This document shows positions 49,843 to 59,282 of a stretch of 64,000 bases of DNA, in pieces. Both the position numbers and the translations under genes were made by a program. Origin of the DNA: Halomonas korlensis. GTDB taxonomy: Bacteria; Pseudomonadota; Gammaproteobacteria; Pseudomonadales; Halomonadaceae. A model generated the notes under the pieces. That model ran no database searches. It was given only the letters and a program-made list of their open reading frames with translations, and was not told the origin of the DNA. Location of the stretch: positions 62,001 through 126,000 of the forward strand of contig NZ_FPBP01000001.1 of NCBI RefSeq assembly GCF_900116705.1, given 5' to 3'. Each line of letters opens with the position of its first letter. Position 1 is the first letter of the stretch.

Positions 49843-50751
49843 ATGCTCTATAACCTTGGCTCGATCAACCTTGACCATTTCTATCGCGTCCCCCATTTCG
49901 TCACACCCGGCGAAACACTGGCCAGCCAGGACTACCGTATCGGCCTGGGCGGCAAGGGTGCCAACCAGTCGCTGGCCCTGGCGCGCGCCGGCGCTGCGGT
50001 CTCGCACTGGGGGCGCATCGGCCGCCAGGACGGCTGGGCACGCGATTTCCTCGCCGAGGCCGGTATCGACGTCTCGCGTGTTGAATTAGTCGATGAACCC
50101 AGCGGTCATGCGATCATTCAGGTCGACGACCAGGGTGAAAATGCCATCCTGCTCTTTGCCGGCGCCAATCATGGTTTTCTGTCGTCCGACCTGGATACTG
50201 CGATCAGCAGCACCCAACCGGGCGACTGGCTGCTGGTACAGAACGAATGCAACGCCCTGCCCCACCTGATGAACCAGGCGGGTGCGCATGGTTTGAACAT
50301 TGCTTTCAACCCCGCACCGATGAGCGACGAGGTACTGGCGTTGCCGCTGCAGCGATGCCGCCTGCTGTTCGTCAACCGCGGCGAGGCAGCACGCCTGGTC
50401 GAACGGCCGGAAACCACCGCCGCAGAGGCACTGCTCGACGCCCTAGTGAGCAGGCTTCCCGACACCGAGACGGTATTGACGCTGGGTCACGCGGGCGCCT
50501 GGCATCAACAAGGCAGCGAGCGGCATTACCAACCTGCCCTGCCGGTCACGGCGGTCGACACTACTGCCGCCGGTGATACCTTCATCGGCTATTATCTGGC
50601 CGCAGTACAGAACGGTTCCAGCGTGGCGGATTGCCTGCAGCATGCCACCGTCGCCGCAGGGCTGAGCGTTCAGCACCATGGCGCGGCCGACAGTATTCCC
50701 TTTCGCGACCAGGTCGAAGAGGCCCTGCAAGGCGCCTCGCCGTCGCGTTGA
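49843..50751 (+). CDS. Ribokinase-family sugar kinase
   Basis: A 302-residue PfkB/ribokinase-family kinase: N-terminal GGKGANQSLALARAGA, C-terminal signature VDTTAAGDTFIGYYLAAV with the catalytic Asp (AAGD). Only 15 nt after the hydroxyacid dehydrogenase and 61 nt before a nucleoside hydrolase, it may phosphorylate the ribose released from nucleosides (inference). No sugar transporter gene is nearby. Confidence 0.88.
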   Translation: MLYNLGSINLDHFYRVPHFVTPGETLASQDYRIGLGGKGANQSLALARAGAAVSHWGRIGRQDGWARDFLAEAGIDVSRVELVDEPSGHAIIQVDDQGENAILLFAGANHGFLSSDLDTAISSTQPGDWLLVQNECNALPHLMNQAGAHGLNIAFNPAPMSDEVLALPLQRCRLLFVNRGEAARLVERPETTAAEALLDALVSRLPDTETVLTLGHAGAWHQQGSERHYQPALPVTAVDTTAAGDTFIGYYLAAVQNGSSVADCLQHATVAAGLSVQHHGAADSIPFRDQVEEALQGASPSR

Positions 50752-50812
50752 GTCGCATTCCAGGCTGAGCCCGCCCAACGCTTGAGAAACGATTATCCAG
50801 AGGAGACATCCC

Positions 50813-51757
50813 GTGCCCCATCCGATCATCTTCGATACCGACCCAGGCGTGGACGACGCCCAGGCCATCGCCATTGCCTTGCGTCACCCCGAGATCGAAC
50901 TCCTGGGCATGACGACCACCTATGGCAATGTCGACGTGGCCACCGCCACGCGCAACGCCCTGCTACTCGCCGAACTGGCCGGCCAGGCAGTGCCCGTCGC
51001 CCAAGGCGCGGCCGGGCCCTTGGTCAAGCCTCGCCACCCTGCCCCGGCGCATATTCACGGCGCCAACGGCCTGGGTGACATCGAGCTGCCCACGGTGAAG
51101 GGCAAGGCAGACCCGCGTAGCGCAGCGCAATTTATCGTCGATACGGTGAATGCGCGCCCCGGTGACGTGACCCTGGTAACCGTAGGTCCGGTGGGTAACC
51201 TGGCTGCGGCCTTGCAGCTCGATCCGGGCCTCATCGAGAAGGTCAGGCAGGTCGTGGTCATGGGAGGGTCGATCAGGGAAGGCGGCAACGTCACGCCTGT
51301 TGCCGAGGCCAACATGTTCAACGACCCGGATGCCGCCGCGCGGGTGCTGACGGCCGGCTGGCCCTTGACCCTGGTGGGGCTCGACGTCACCCATCGCTGC
51401 GTACTGACCCAATCTCACATGGATCGTATCGAAGCCGGCCAGGGGCGACCCTTGGGCAGGGTGCTGGCGGAAAGCTACGCCTTCTATCGCAACTTTTACC
51501 GTGAGTTCCTGGGCATCGACGGCTGCTGCCCTCACGACAGCTGCGCCCTCGCCTGGCTGCTGCGTCCCGACTTGTTCACTACCGCTCGCGGGCACCTGGG
51601 CGTGGCGACCTCCGGTATCGCCGAGGGTCAGACCGTCTTCGCGCCTGAAGGTCGCGGTTTTATCGAGACGCGCTGGTCGGGCACCCCGCTGGTGGACGTC
51701 TGCCTCGGTGTCGATGGCGACGCCGTCAGCGAGTGGATCGCCGACACCCTGACCTGA
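50813..51757 (+). CDS. Inosine/uridine-preferring nucleoside hydrolase
   Basis: A 314-residue calcium-dependent nucleoside hydrolase: FDTDPGVDDAQAIAIAL (the DxDxxxDD metal site), MGGSIREGGN and the later PHDSCALAWLL (Asp). Releases ribose and base from nucleosides. The start is a GTG at 50813 preceded by GGAG. Nucleobase preference is not readable from the sequence. Confidence 0.92.
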   Translation: MPHPIIFDTDPGVDDAQAIAIALRHPEIELLGMTTTYGNVDVATATRNALLLAELAGQAVPVAQGAAGPLVKPRHPAPAHIHGANGLGDIELPTVKGKADPRSAAQFIVDTVNARPGDVTLVTVGPVGNLAAALQLDPGLIEKVRQVVVMGGSIREGGNVTPVAEANMFNDPDAAARVLTAGWPLTLVGLDVTHRCVLTQSHMDRIEAGQGRPLGRVLAESYAFYRNFYREFLGIDGCCPHDSCALAWLLRPDLFTTARGHLGVATSGIAEGQTVFAPEGRGFIETRWSGTPLVDVCLGVDGDAVSEWIADTLT

Positions 51758-51783
51758 GAGCGTAAACAAGATGTCCTGCGCAT

Positions 51784-52056
51784 TTATCGCGTGCTGAAGG
51801 TGTCCGGGGCGTGGATATCGATTACCTCGAATTCCACATGGGTGACCCGGGCGCTTGAGGGGCCTTTCCAGAGCCATTCGCTGAGCTTCTTGACCGCCTC
51901 ACGATCACCGCACAGCAGCACCTCGACGCGTCCATCGGGCAGGTTCTTCGCGTAGCCAGTCACGTTGTGCCGCAGTGCCTGCTCCTGGGTCGCCCCCCGG
52001 AACCAGACGCCCTGAACCTTGCCGGTCACCATGGCTTTTACACAGCATGTCTGCAT
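51784..52056 (-). CDS. acyP: Acylphosphatase
   Basis: A 90-residue protein with the family loop VTGKVQGVWFRGATQEQA and the catalytic Arg and Asn (GWFR and NLPDGRVEV). It hydrolyses carboxyl-phosphate bonds. Convergent with the nucleoside hydrolase and 39 nt after yihY on the same strand. Confidence 0.95.
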   Translation of the reverse strand: MQTCCVKAMVTGKVQGVWFRGATQEQALRHNVTGYAKNLPDGRVEVLLCGDREAVKKLSEWLWKGPSSARVTHVEFEVIDIHAPDTFSTR

Positions 52057-52095
52057 GGCTTGTCTCCCTCGTTTTTCAAACGTCCTTTTACTGGC

Positions 52096-53031
52096 TCACA
52101 AGCCCTCGACCAGCTCGCGACGTACCAACACCGCCGTATTGCGTGGCACGATATGCCGCCCGCGACGCAGCATCAGGCACTTGGTGAAAGCCGCCCCGAA
52201 CAGCAGAATCAAGGATGAGTAATAGACCCACAGCAGGATCATCACCACCGAACCTGCCGCGCCGTAGGTAGACGCCGTGGCGGTATAGGCCAGGTAAATG
52301 GCGATTCCCCAGCGGCCGACGGTGAACAACAGGGCAGTAACCACCGCCCCCACCAGCACGTCCTGCCAGCTCAGCACCACATCCGGCAACACCTTGAAGA
52401 TAGTCGCAAAGAGTGCCGAGATGACTGCCAGAGAGATCAGCAACTCGGCAGTCGTCGTCAGGATTCCCACGAAAGGCAGCAGGTCGTCGGCCGTCTGCAA
52501 CATGGCGCGCAGCACGACCCCAAAGACCAGTGACACCATCAGGATGAAGCCGATCGACAGCACTACCGTCAGGGAAAGCATGCGGTTCTTGAGAAAGATC
52601 AATAGGCTATTGCTGCTGGGCCGCGCGGTAACCCCCCAGATCGTGTTTAACGAAAACTGCATCTGCGCGAAGACGGTGGTGGCACCGACCATCAGGGCCC
52701 CGACACCCAGCAGCGTCGGCAGCAAGCCGGATTCTTCGATGCGCGACTGGGCGACGGCGTCCTCGACCGCCTGGGCAGCGTCGGCGCCGATAGTGCTCTG
52801 CAGCTGAGCGACGATCTGTCCATGAGCCGCCTCCTCGCCCATCACCACGCCAATCACGGTCACGGCAATGATCATGGTCGGTGCCAATGAGAACAAGGTA
52901 TAGAACGCCAGTGAGCCGGCATAGCTGAATGCATTGCGTTCCAGCCAGAGTTTGGTGGCGTCTTGAACAACCCGCCACCAGAAGACAACGATCGATTTGA
53001 TCACGGTGATGCCCTGCCATGCGTGTGTCAT
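52096..53031 (-). CDS. yihY: YihY/BrkB-family inner-membrane protein
   Basis: A 311-residue protein: about six membrane helices with the YihY/BrkB signature near the N-terminus (LAFYTLFSLAPTMIIAVTVIG) and YLAYTATASTYGAAGSVVMILLWVYYSSLILLFGAAFTK near the C-terminus. The family is often mislabelled ribonuclease BN; that enzyme is RNase Z. Actual function is unknown. Confidence 0.88.
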   Translation of the reverse strand: MTHAWQGITVIKSIVVFWWRVVQDATKLWLERNAFSYAGSLAFYTLFSLAPTMIIAVTVIGVVMGEEAAHGQIVAQLQSTIGADAAQAVEDAVAQSRIEESGLLPTLLGVGALMVGATTVFAQMQFSLNTIWGVTARPSSNSLLIFLKNRMLSLTVVLSIGFILMVSLVFGVVLRAMLQTADDLLPFVGILTTTAELLISLAVISALFATIFKVLPDVVLSWQDVLVGAVVTALLFTVGRWGIAIYLAYTATASTYGAAGSVVMILLWVYYSSLILLFGAAFTKCLMLRRGRHIVPRNTAVLVRRELVEGL

Positions 53032-53140
53032 CGGTCAAGAATACGTGAATAAACACCCTCTCGCCGTGAGGGGATCATCATTGCACCCCATGGCGGGGGT
53101 AACGATAATGGTCGCCGCCCCTCTTCAGCCAGGACTGCCC

Positions 53141-54235
53141 ATGAGTCTTCGACCGGACGAAGATGTTCGCGACTCCGATTTCGACTGCCTGGTATTCATC
53201 GGCCGTTTCCAGCCTCCCCACCTGGGGCACCTCGCGGTGATCCACGAAGCGCTCAAGCACGCACGCCAGGTGATCGTTCTGGTCGGTTCCGCCTGGCAGG
53301 CCCGCTCGCTGCGAAACCCCTGGCGCTATGAAGAGCGCCAACGCATGCTGCGCAGCGCTTTCGACGTCGAAGACAACGATCGACTCGAGATCGTCCCGCT
53401 GCTCGACGCGCTCTATAACAATGATGTCTGGGTACGCGACGTGCAGCGCAAGGTGCGCGACATCGCGAGCCCTGATCGGGCTCGCTTGCCGCGCATCGGC
53501 CTGATCGGTGCCAGCCGCGGACAGTCGAGCTATTATCTGTCGCTGTTTCCCCAATGGGAGTCGGTCAGCGTACCGCTGGTCGAGAGCATTTCGGCCAGCC
53601 ACATCCGCGAGCGCTTGTTCCGTTCCGTGGCGTCTGCCGAGGACTATCTGAGCACCAACGCCAACCACGACCTTCCTCCGGGGGTAGTCGGCGGGATCCA
53701 GGGTTTTCTCGAGAAAGAACCCTACCAGCAGCTGGTCGAAGAGCAGCGCTTGCTTGATCAGTACCACGCCGCCTGGGCTCAGGCGCCCTACCCACCGATC
53801 TTCGTTACCGTCAGTGCCGTCGTCGTACAGTCGGGGCATGTACTGCTGGTTCGACGCACTGCGGCCCCCGGCAAGGGGCTCTTCGCCCTGCCGGGGGGCT
53901 TCATCAATCCCCATGAGCGATTGCTCGATGGGTGCCTGCGGGAGCTTCGTGAACGGGTCCGCCTCAAGGTGCCGGAACCGGTTCTCAAGGGTTCACTGCG
54001 CGCCCAGCGGCTATTCGACGAGCCCCATCGCAGCTGGCGGGGGCGCACCCTGGCCGAGGCCTTCTACTTCGCGCTGCGCCCCGAGCAACAGCTACCTCAG
54101 CTGAAACCGGTCAAGGGCGGCGATCATGCCCGCTGGGTGGCGTTGGCCGATCTGGAACCGGAAGGCCTGTTCGAAGATCACTTCTTCATTATCCAGAACT
54201 TTCTGGGGCTGCCCGCCGATTACGCCGGAGGATGA
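53141..54235 (+). CDS. Bifunctional NMN adenylyltransferase/Nudix protein (NadM type)
   Basis: A 364-residue fusion. N-terminal nucleotidyltransferase (about 15-190): FIGRFQPPHLGH and SISASHIRE, which make NAD from NMN and ATP. C-terminal Nudix domain (about 225-355): LPGGFINPHERLLDGCLRELRERVRL. In the Nudix box one Glu of the REUXEE core is Arg (RELRER), so the second activity (normally ADP-ribose hydrolysis) may be reduced. Start 53141 has AGGA at suitable spacing; longer frames from 52997 are not similar. It is divergent from yihY. Confidence 0.85.
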   Translation: MSLRPDEDVRDSDFDCLVFIGRFQPPHLGHLAVIHEALKHARQVIVLVGSAWQARSLRNPWRYEERQRMLRSAFDVEDNDRLEIVPLLDALYNNDVWVRDVQRKVRDIASPDRARLPRIGLIGASRGQSSYYLSLFPQWESVSVPLVESISASHIRERLFRSVASAEDYLSTNANHDLPPGVVGGIQGFLEKEPYQQLVEEQRLLDQYHAAWAQAPYPPIFVTVSAVVVQSGHVLLVRRTAAPGKGLFALPGGFINPHERLLDGCLRELRERVRLKVPEPVLKGSLRAQRLFDEPHRSWRGRTLAEAFYFALRPEQQLPQLKPVKGGDHARWVALADLEPEGLFEDHFFIIQNFLGLPADYAGG

Positions 54236-54247
54236 GCGTTTCAAGAC

Positions 54248-55165
54248 TCAGGCATGGAGAAAATCTCGTGGCAGCTTCATCATCTGGCGCCATAGGGTTT
54301 CCACGCCGGGTTTGTGTACCAGCGAACAGCGATAGAGGCGAATCTCCAGCGGCACGTCCCATTTCTGATTGCCCGCCCGAACCAGGCGGCCACTCGCCAG
54401 TTCCTCGCGGATGCAGAAGTCGGGAATCCACGCCATGCCGACGCCCTGCATCACCATGCCCTTGAGCCCTTCGGCCATGGCGGTCTCGTAAACGGTACGC
54501 AGGCGCATGCGTAGCGGGTCATTCTTGAGCAACATACGCACGCTACGGCCGAGGAAGGCCCCTTGGGTATAGGAAAGATACGGGATCGATTCCTGGCCTG
54601 CCAGGGGAAAGCGCGGCTTGCCCGCCGCATCAGGCAGCGAGACCGGCAGCATATTGACCTTGCCGATCGAGAAGGAGGGGAATACTTCGGCGTCCAGTTG
54701 CATGCTGGCATAAGGGTCGTAGTAGGCGAGCATCAGGTCGCAATTGCCCTCGCGCAACACATGGATGGCCTCGCCAACGTTCATGGCCACCAGCCGCGTG
54801 GGCAGTTCACCCACGCCCTGCTGGAGTCGTGAGATCCATTGCGGGAAGAAGCTCAGTGCCAACGAATGTGCGGCGACGATATCCATGGCCTCGTTAGCCA
54901 TGGAGAGCCCGCGCAGGTGACCAAGCGACTCGGTAAGCTGCTCGACGAGATTACGCGCTGTCACCAGAAATAGCTGACCTTCTGGTGTAATACCTACCGG
55001 CGTGGTGGAACGATCGATCAGAGTGACACCGATGGCGTGTTCCAGTGACCGAATCCGACGACTGAAGGCCGGCTGGGTGACGTGGCGCTGACGCGCGGCG
55101 GCAGAAAAGCTTCGGGTATTGGCCAGAGTAACGAAGTCTTCCAACCATTTGGTCTCGAGGTTCAC
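54248..55165 (-). CDS. LysR-family transcriptional regulator (HypT-like)
   Basis: A 305-residue LysR regulator: N-terminal HTH (FVTLANTRSFSAAARQRHVTQPAFSRRIRSLEHAIG) and a substrate-binding region. The N-terminus LETKWLEDF and the whole architecture resemble E. coli HypT (YjiE), a hypochlorite-responsive factor; this is a similarity call from memory, so the symbol is left blank. The start is a GTG at 55165 with GGGAG 5 nt upstream; ATG codons at 55189 and 55213 are alternatives. Convergent with nadM-like gene. Confidence 0.8.
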   Translation of the reverse strand: MNLETKWLEDFVTLANTRSFSAAARQRHVTQPAFSRRIRSLEHAIGVTLIDRSTTPVGITPEGQLFLVTARNLVEQLTESLGHLRGLSMANEAMDIVAAHSLALSFFPQWISRLQQGVGELPTRLVAMNVGEAIHVLREGNCDLMLAYYDPYASMQLDAEVFPSFSIGKVNMLPVSLPDAAGKPRFPLAGQESIPYLSYTQGAFLGRSVRMLLKNDPLRMRLRTVYETAMAEGLKGMVMQGVGMAWIPDFCIREELASGRLVRAGNQKWDVPLEIRLYRCSLVHKPGVETLWRQMMKLPRDFLHA

Positions 55166-55230
55166 CGGGGCTCCCGATCGCTGGTGCATTACGGGCAACA
55201 TCCTGTTGCCCATGGCGAGGCGCTAATGTA

Positions 55231-56649
55231 TCACTGGATCGGTGATAGCAGGTAGGCGGCGCGGGATACCAACTTGCGCCACAATGGACGCGAGGTCAGT
55301 TCCTGCAGCGTGATGAGCCGGCAGCTGGCAAAATCGCGATCGAGCATCGCTCGCACCTCGGCAGCGAAACGCTTGTTCGGCACCACGGCGGTGATCTCGA
55401 AATTGAGCCGGAACGAGCGATTGTCGAGATTCACGGTGCCGACACTGGCGGCAACATCGTCGATGAGCATCACCTTCTGGTGCAGGAATCCCGGCTGGTA
55501 GCGATAGACCTTGACCCCGGCCCGCAGCATGTCAGGCAAGAAGGAAAATGCCGACAGGAAGACCAGCAGATGATCCGGACGCTCGGGGATCATGATCCTT
55601 ACATCGACGCCACGCATGGCAGCCAGGCGCAGCGCGTCCTGCACCCCCTGGTCGGGCACGAAGTAGGGGCTGGTCACCCAGAACATCTTGTTGGCGCTGT
55701 GGATCGCATGCTGTACCAGCAGGCTGGCGGTTTCCTGCCGGTCCGCGGGGCCGGAGGGAACGATGACCACGTTCTGGTTTTCCTCGCAGGTAATCCGTGG
55801 GGTCCAGGCAAGGTTGATCACCTCGCCCGTGGCCCAATGCCAGTCTTCCCAGAAGGCCTCCTGCAGCCCCAGGACGCTGGGGCCCGTCAGCTTGAGATGG
55901 GTATCACGCCAGAGGCCATGTCGCTGATGCTGGCCCAGGTACTCCACTCCAACATTAAAACCGCCCAGCCAGCCTTCGCAGCCGTCGATCACCATTACCT
56001 TGCGATGATTGCGAAAGTTGAGCTGAAAGCGGTGTCGGAATCCCCGCGACGAACGAAAGGCACTGACCTCGATGCCGGCCTCGGCAAGATCGCGAAGATA
56101 GCCGTCTCCCAGGTTATGGCTGCCGATCTCGTCATAGAGAAAATATACTCGCACACTACGCTCGGCGGCTCTCACCAGGCGCTGTTTCAGTTCGATACCG
56201 AGTGCATCGTGGCGCACGATGAAGAACTGGATCAACAGGTAATCCTCGGCTCTATCGATGCCATCGAAGAGGCTGTCGAACGTCGCCTCGCCATCGATCA
56301 GCAGTTCGACTCGATTACCGCCGGTCATGGGCATCATCGCCAGCTGTTCGACGGCACGGATATCGGCTTCCTGCGACTTTGTGATAAACGGCTCGACCCG
56401 CTCACGGTAATGCGCCAAAACCCGACGCAACACACTGTCGCGCTCTCCACGCGCCAATACGTAGCCGTAGAAGCGCGGCCGACCGAAGATCCAGTAGGCG
56501 GGAACCGCTAAGTAGGGGAAGGTAACCAGGGAAATGATCCAGGCGATGGCGCCCTGTGAGGTGCGGCTGGACATCAGGGCCAATACCGCCGAGACGATAC
56601 CCAGCAGATAGGTCAGAAAGATGGCCCAGCCGATCAACCAGGAAGTCAT
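55231..56649 (-). CDS. cls: Cardiolipin synthase
   Basis: A 472-residue phospholipase D family enzyme: two N-terminal membrane segments, then two HKD motifs (NHRKVMVID and HQKVMLID). It condenses phosphatidylglycerols into cardiolipin at the inner membrane. Length fits the ClsA type. Transcribed toward the LysR gene, with a 65-nt gap. Confidence 0.93.
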   Translation of the reverse strand: MTSWLIGWAIFLTYLLGIVSAVLALMSSRTSQGAIAWIISLVTFPYLAVPAYWIFGRPRFYGYVLARGERDSVLRRVLAHYRERVEPFITKSQEADIRAVEQLAMMPMTGGNRVELLIDGEATFDSLFDGIDRAEDYLLIQFFIVRHDALGIELKQRLVRAAERSVRVYFLYDEIGSHNLGDGYLRDLAEAGIEVSAFRSSRGFRHRFQLNFRNHRKVMVIDGCEGWLGGFNVGVEYLGQHQRHGLWRDTHLKLTGPSVLGLQEAFWEDWHWATGEVINLAWTPRITCEENQNVVIVPSGPADRQETASLLVQHAIHSANKMFWVTSPYFVPDQGVQDALRLAAMRGVDVRIMIPERPDHLLVFLSAFSFLPDMLRAGVKVYRYQPGFLHQKVMLIDDVAASVGTVNLDNRSFRLNFEITAVVPNKRFAAEVRAMLDRDFASCRLITLQELTSRPLWRKLVSRAAYLLSPIQ

Positions 56650-56728
56650 GTGCGCATCCCGTTACATGCAATGGCGGCAGAACACTGCCCGAAAAAACAA
56701 CTAACTACAGCATACCCTTAAGGACGAC

Positions 56729-56750
56729 GGCCCCACCAGAAGGCGGGGCC
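56729..56750 (-). terminator. Hairpin after fumarase
   Basis: Arms GGCCCCACC (56729-56737) and GGCGGGGCC (56742-56750) pair over 9 bp with one G-T, separated by AGAA. It lies 21 nt past the fumarase stop on the minus strand. No clear T-run follows, so strength is uncertain. Confidence 0.45.
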
Positions 56751-56771
56751 GCGAATTAACGATCTCTCGCG

Positions 56772-58277
56772 TCAGGCGCGCTCGGCGATGATTTCCTTCC
56801 ACTTGGCAGGTCCGGTCTGGTGGATCGAGGTGCCTTGGCTGTCGACCGCAACCGTCACCGGCATATCCTCCACCTCGAACTCATAGATGGCCTCCATACC
56901 CAGGTCTTCGAAGCCCACCACTCGTGCCTTCTTGATGGCTTGAGCAACCAGGTAGGCAGAACCGCCCACGGCCATCAGGTAGATAGCCCGGTTATCGCGG
57001 ATCGCCTCGATCGCCGCCTCACCCCTTTCGGCCTTGCCCACCATGCCCAGCAGGCCCGTTTCTTCCAGCATGGTGCGAGTGAACTTGTCCATGCGTGTCG
57101 CGGTAGTAGGACCGGCCGGGCCGACGACTTCGTCGCGTACGGGATCCACGGGACCCACGTAATAGATGAAGCGGCCCTTCATGTCGACGGGCAGACTCTC
57201 TCCCTTCGCCAGCATGTCGACCATACGCTTGTGCGCGGCGTCGCGACCCGTGAGCAGCTTGCCGTTGAGCAGCAGAGTGTCGCCAGGCTGCCAGGTTTGC
57301 ACCTCCTCCGAAGTGATGGTGTCGAGGTTAACGCGCTTGACATTGTCACCCGCCTCGCGAGTGATTTCTGGCCAGTCTTCGAGGCTAGGGGCCGGCAAGG
57401 CCGCCGGTCCCGAGCCATCCAGCGTGAAGTGTGCATGGCGGGTGGCGGCACAGTTGGGGATGATCGCCACTGGCTTATTGGCGGCATGGGTCGGGAAATC
57501 CTTGACCTTGATATCGAGCACCGTGGTCAGGCCGCCCAGGCCTTGGGCGCCGATACCGCTCTTGTTGACCCTGTCGAAAAGCTCGAGGCGTAGCTCCTCG
57601 GCACGGCTTGCCGGACCACGAGCCTGAAGTTCCTGAATATCGATCGGATCGAGGAGTGCTTCCTTGGCAATCTGCATGGCCTTCTCGGCGGTGCCGCCGA
57701 TACCGATACCCAGCATGCCGGGCGGACACCAGCCAGCGCCCATCTTCGGCAGCTGCTCCATCACCCAGTCGGCCACGTTGTCCGAGGGATTGAGCATCGC
57801 AAACTTCGACTTTGCCTCGCTGCCGCCGCCCTTGGCGGCCACGTGAACCTCGACGGTATCGCCAGGCACCAGCTTGTGGTGAATGACCGCCGGGGTATTG
57901 TCGCCAGTGTTCTTGCGGGCGCCATCCGGGTCGGCCAGTACCGAGGCGCGCAACACGTTGTCCGGCAGCTGGTAGGCGCGGCGCACGCCCTCATTGATCA
58001 TATCGTCGAGGCTCATGTCGGTTTCGAAACGCACGTTCATGCCGACGTGTACGAAGACGGTGACGATGCCGGTGTCCTGGCAGATGGGGCGATGCCCCAA
58101 GGCGCACATCCGTGAGTTGATCAGGATCTGGGCGATGGCGTCCTTGGCCGCAGGATTTTCTTCACGTTCGTAGGCCGCTGCCATGGCCTCGATAAAATCC
58201 TTGGGATGGTAGTACGAAATGTACTGTAGTGAGTCGGCGACGCTCTGGATCAGATCGTCTTGGTGGATTACGGTCAT
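56772..58277 (-). CDS. Class I fumarate hydratase (4Fe-4S)
   Basis: A 501-residue iron-sulfur fumarase that interconverts fumarate and malate. N-terminal alpha and C-terminal beta parts are fused in one chain; cluster cysteines are visible in RPICQDTG, GAGWCPPGML and IPNCAATRHAHF. The ATG at 58277 is preferred; a TTG two codons upstream is in frame. The protein is oxygen-sensitive in the family. A -10 element and a dyad lie in the leader. Confidence 0.94.
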   Translation of the reverse strand: MTVIHQDDLIQSVADSLQYISYYHPKDFIEAMAAAYEREENPAAKDAIAQILINSRMCALGHRPICQDTGIVTVFVHVGMNVRFETDMSLDDMINEGVRRAYQLPDNVLRASVLADPDGARKNTGDNTPAVIHHKLVPGDTVEVHVAAKGGGSEAKSKFAMLNPSDNVADWVMEQLPKMGAGWCPPGMLGIGIGGTAEKAMQIAKEALLDPIDIQELQARGPASRAEELRLELFDRVNKSGIGAQGLGGLTTVLDIKVKDFPTHAANKPVAIIPNCAATRHAHFTLDGSGPAALPAPSLEDWPEITREAGDNVKRVNLDTITSEEVQTWQPGDTLLLNGKLLTGRDAAHKRMVDMLAKGESLPVDMKGRFIYYVGPVDPVRDEVVGPAGPTTATRMDKFTRTMLEETGLLGMVGKAERGEAAIEAIRDNRAIYLMAVGGSAYLVAQAIKKARVVGFEDLGMEAIYEFEVEDMPVTVAVDSQGTSIHQTGPAKWKEIIAERA

Positions 58278-58358
58278 TGGCAAGCATCTCCTCGGGTGTT
58301 GTCGTCATGCCCGTGTCGAGGCGATCAAGGGTCGCAGCGGTGGGTTTGAACGGCGGAC

Positions 58359-58364
58359 ATTATA
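58359..58364 (-). promoter_or_regulatory. Candidate -10 element of fumarase
   Basis: A perfect TATAAT (complement of 58359-58364) lies about 82 nt before the fumarase ATG. The -35 at 17 nt is poor (TGTCAG), so an activator may be needed. This is read by eye. Confidence 0.4.
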
Positions 58365-58393
58365 CCTCACCCTCTATTCTGCTGACATTTCGC

Positions 58394-58426
58394 TTATCTT
58401 AACCAAAATGTTAAAAATAAAGATAA
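58394..58426. promoter_or_regulatory. Nested inverted repeats upstream of fumarase
   Basis: Arms TTATCTT (58394-58400) and AAGATAA (58420-58426) are perfect, and the nested TTAAC (58399-58403) and GTTAA (58410-58414) are also perfect. The region is strongly A/T-rich within GC-rich DNA, 30-70 nt upstream of the -10 of fumarase. It may be an operator or the nei terminator. Confidence 0.4.
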
Positions 58427-58441
58427 CGGTATAATATTTAT

Positions 58442-59272
58442 TCAGCGATCAATCCCTGGCTGGCAGCGAGGACAGAAGTATAGCCGTCGGGAGGTCACCA
58501 TCACCCGTTCGATAGTCGTGGCGCAGGCGTGGCACGGCAGGCCTTCACGCTCGAACGTGGCAAAGCGCCAGCGTCGCCAACTGGCTCCCCTGGCACGCTC
58601 GGCGACGGCCCAGTCGGCACGATTGGTTACCCCCGCCTGTTCGTAAGCCTGGCGCGTCACCGATAGAATGCATGTCGCCAGGCGCGACAGGGCGCCCTCC
58701 TCCAACTCACCCGGCCGGCTCGCGAAGTGAAGTCCGGCGAAGAACAGGATCTCGGTGCGCAGGTAGTTGCCGATGCCAGCGAACAGCGACTGGTCAAGCA
58801 GCAGCCCGCCGAGACATCGCCGCTGGAAGCGCGGCTCGAGAAGCGTCGCCTTGACCTGCTCCAGCGTCACGCCATGGGTCAGCAGGTCCGGACCGAGACG
58901 CGACAGGAATGGGTGGTCGCCGAGCCGCTCCCCGGCCCATAGCGAGACGTCCGAGGCGCTGTAGAGGCTGGCCGCCCTGCCCTGCGCCACTAGTCGGACA
59001 CGCAGCGAACGGCGGGTATCCGGCTCGCAGTCGGCAGCGTGAAACTTCCAAACACCGTACAGCTGGTTATGGGAATAGAGCACCCGGCCGTCGTCGAAGC
59101 GGATCAGCAACGCCTTGCCCCAGCTGTCTACGGCGATGACCTCGCGCCCGATCAGCGAGGCGGCCTGCCCGGCCAGGTGGGGAAAGACGAACCAGGCATC
59201 GTCGAGACGCCGATCGGCGATCTGGTGATGCACGCGGTCCGCGGTACGACGGATCTCCGGACCTTCTGGCAT
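58442..59272 (-). CDS. nei: Endonuclease VIII
   Basis: A 276-residue DNA glycosylase/AP lyase for oxidised pyrimidines. N-terminus MPEGPEIRR gives the catalytic Pro and Glu; LYSHNQLYGVWKF, LGGLLLDQSLFAGIGNYLRTEIL are Nei signatures, and the C-terminal zinc finger CHAC...CPRC is intact. The start at 59272 gives the family N-terminus, which must be Pro after Met removal. It begins 10 nt after the uvrB stop, so it may be co-transcribed with uvrB. Confidence 0.95.
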   Translation of the reverse strand: MPEGPEIRRTADRVHHQIADRRLDDAWFVFPHLAGQAASLIGREVIAVDSWGKALLIRFDDGRVLYSHNQLYGVWKFHAADCEPDTRRSLRVRLVAQGRAASLYSASDVSLWAGERLGDHPFLSRLGPDLLTHGVTLEQVKATLLEPRFQRRCLGGLLLDQSLFAGIGNYLRTEILFFAGLHFASRPGELEEGALSRLATCILSVTRQAYEQAGVTNRADWAVAERARGASWRRWRFATFEREGLPCHACATTIERVMVTSRRLYFCPRCQPGIDR

Positions 59273-59282
59273 GCGGGCGCCG

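Noticed and set aside
52096..53031. Ribonuclease BN label for the YihY-family gene
   Set aside because: The label is a known misannotation; the sequence is a membrane protein without nuclease motifs.
55480..56511. 343-codon plus-strand open frame antisense to cls
   Set aside because: Shadow of a well-supported gene with two HKD motifs.
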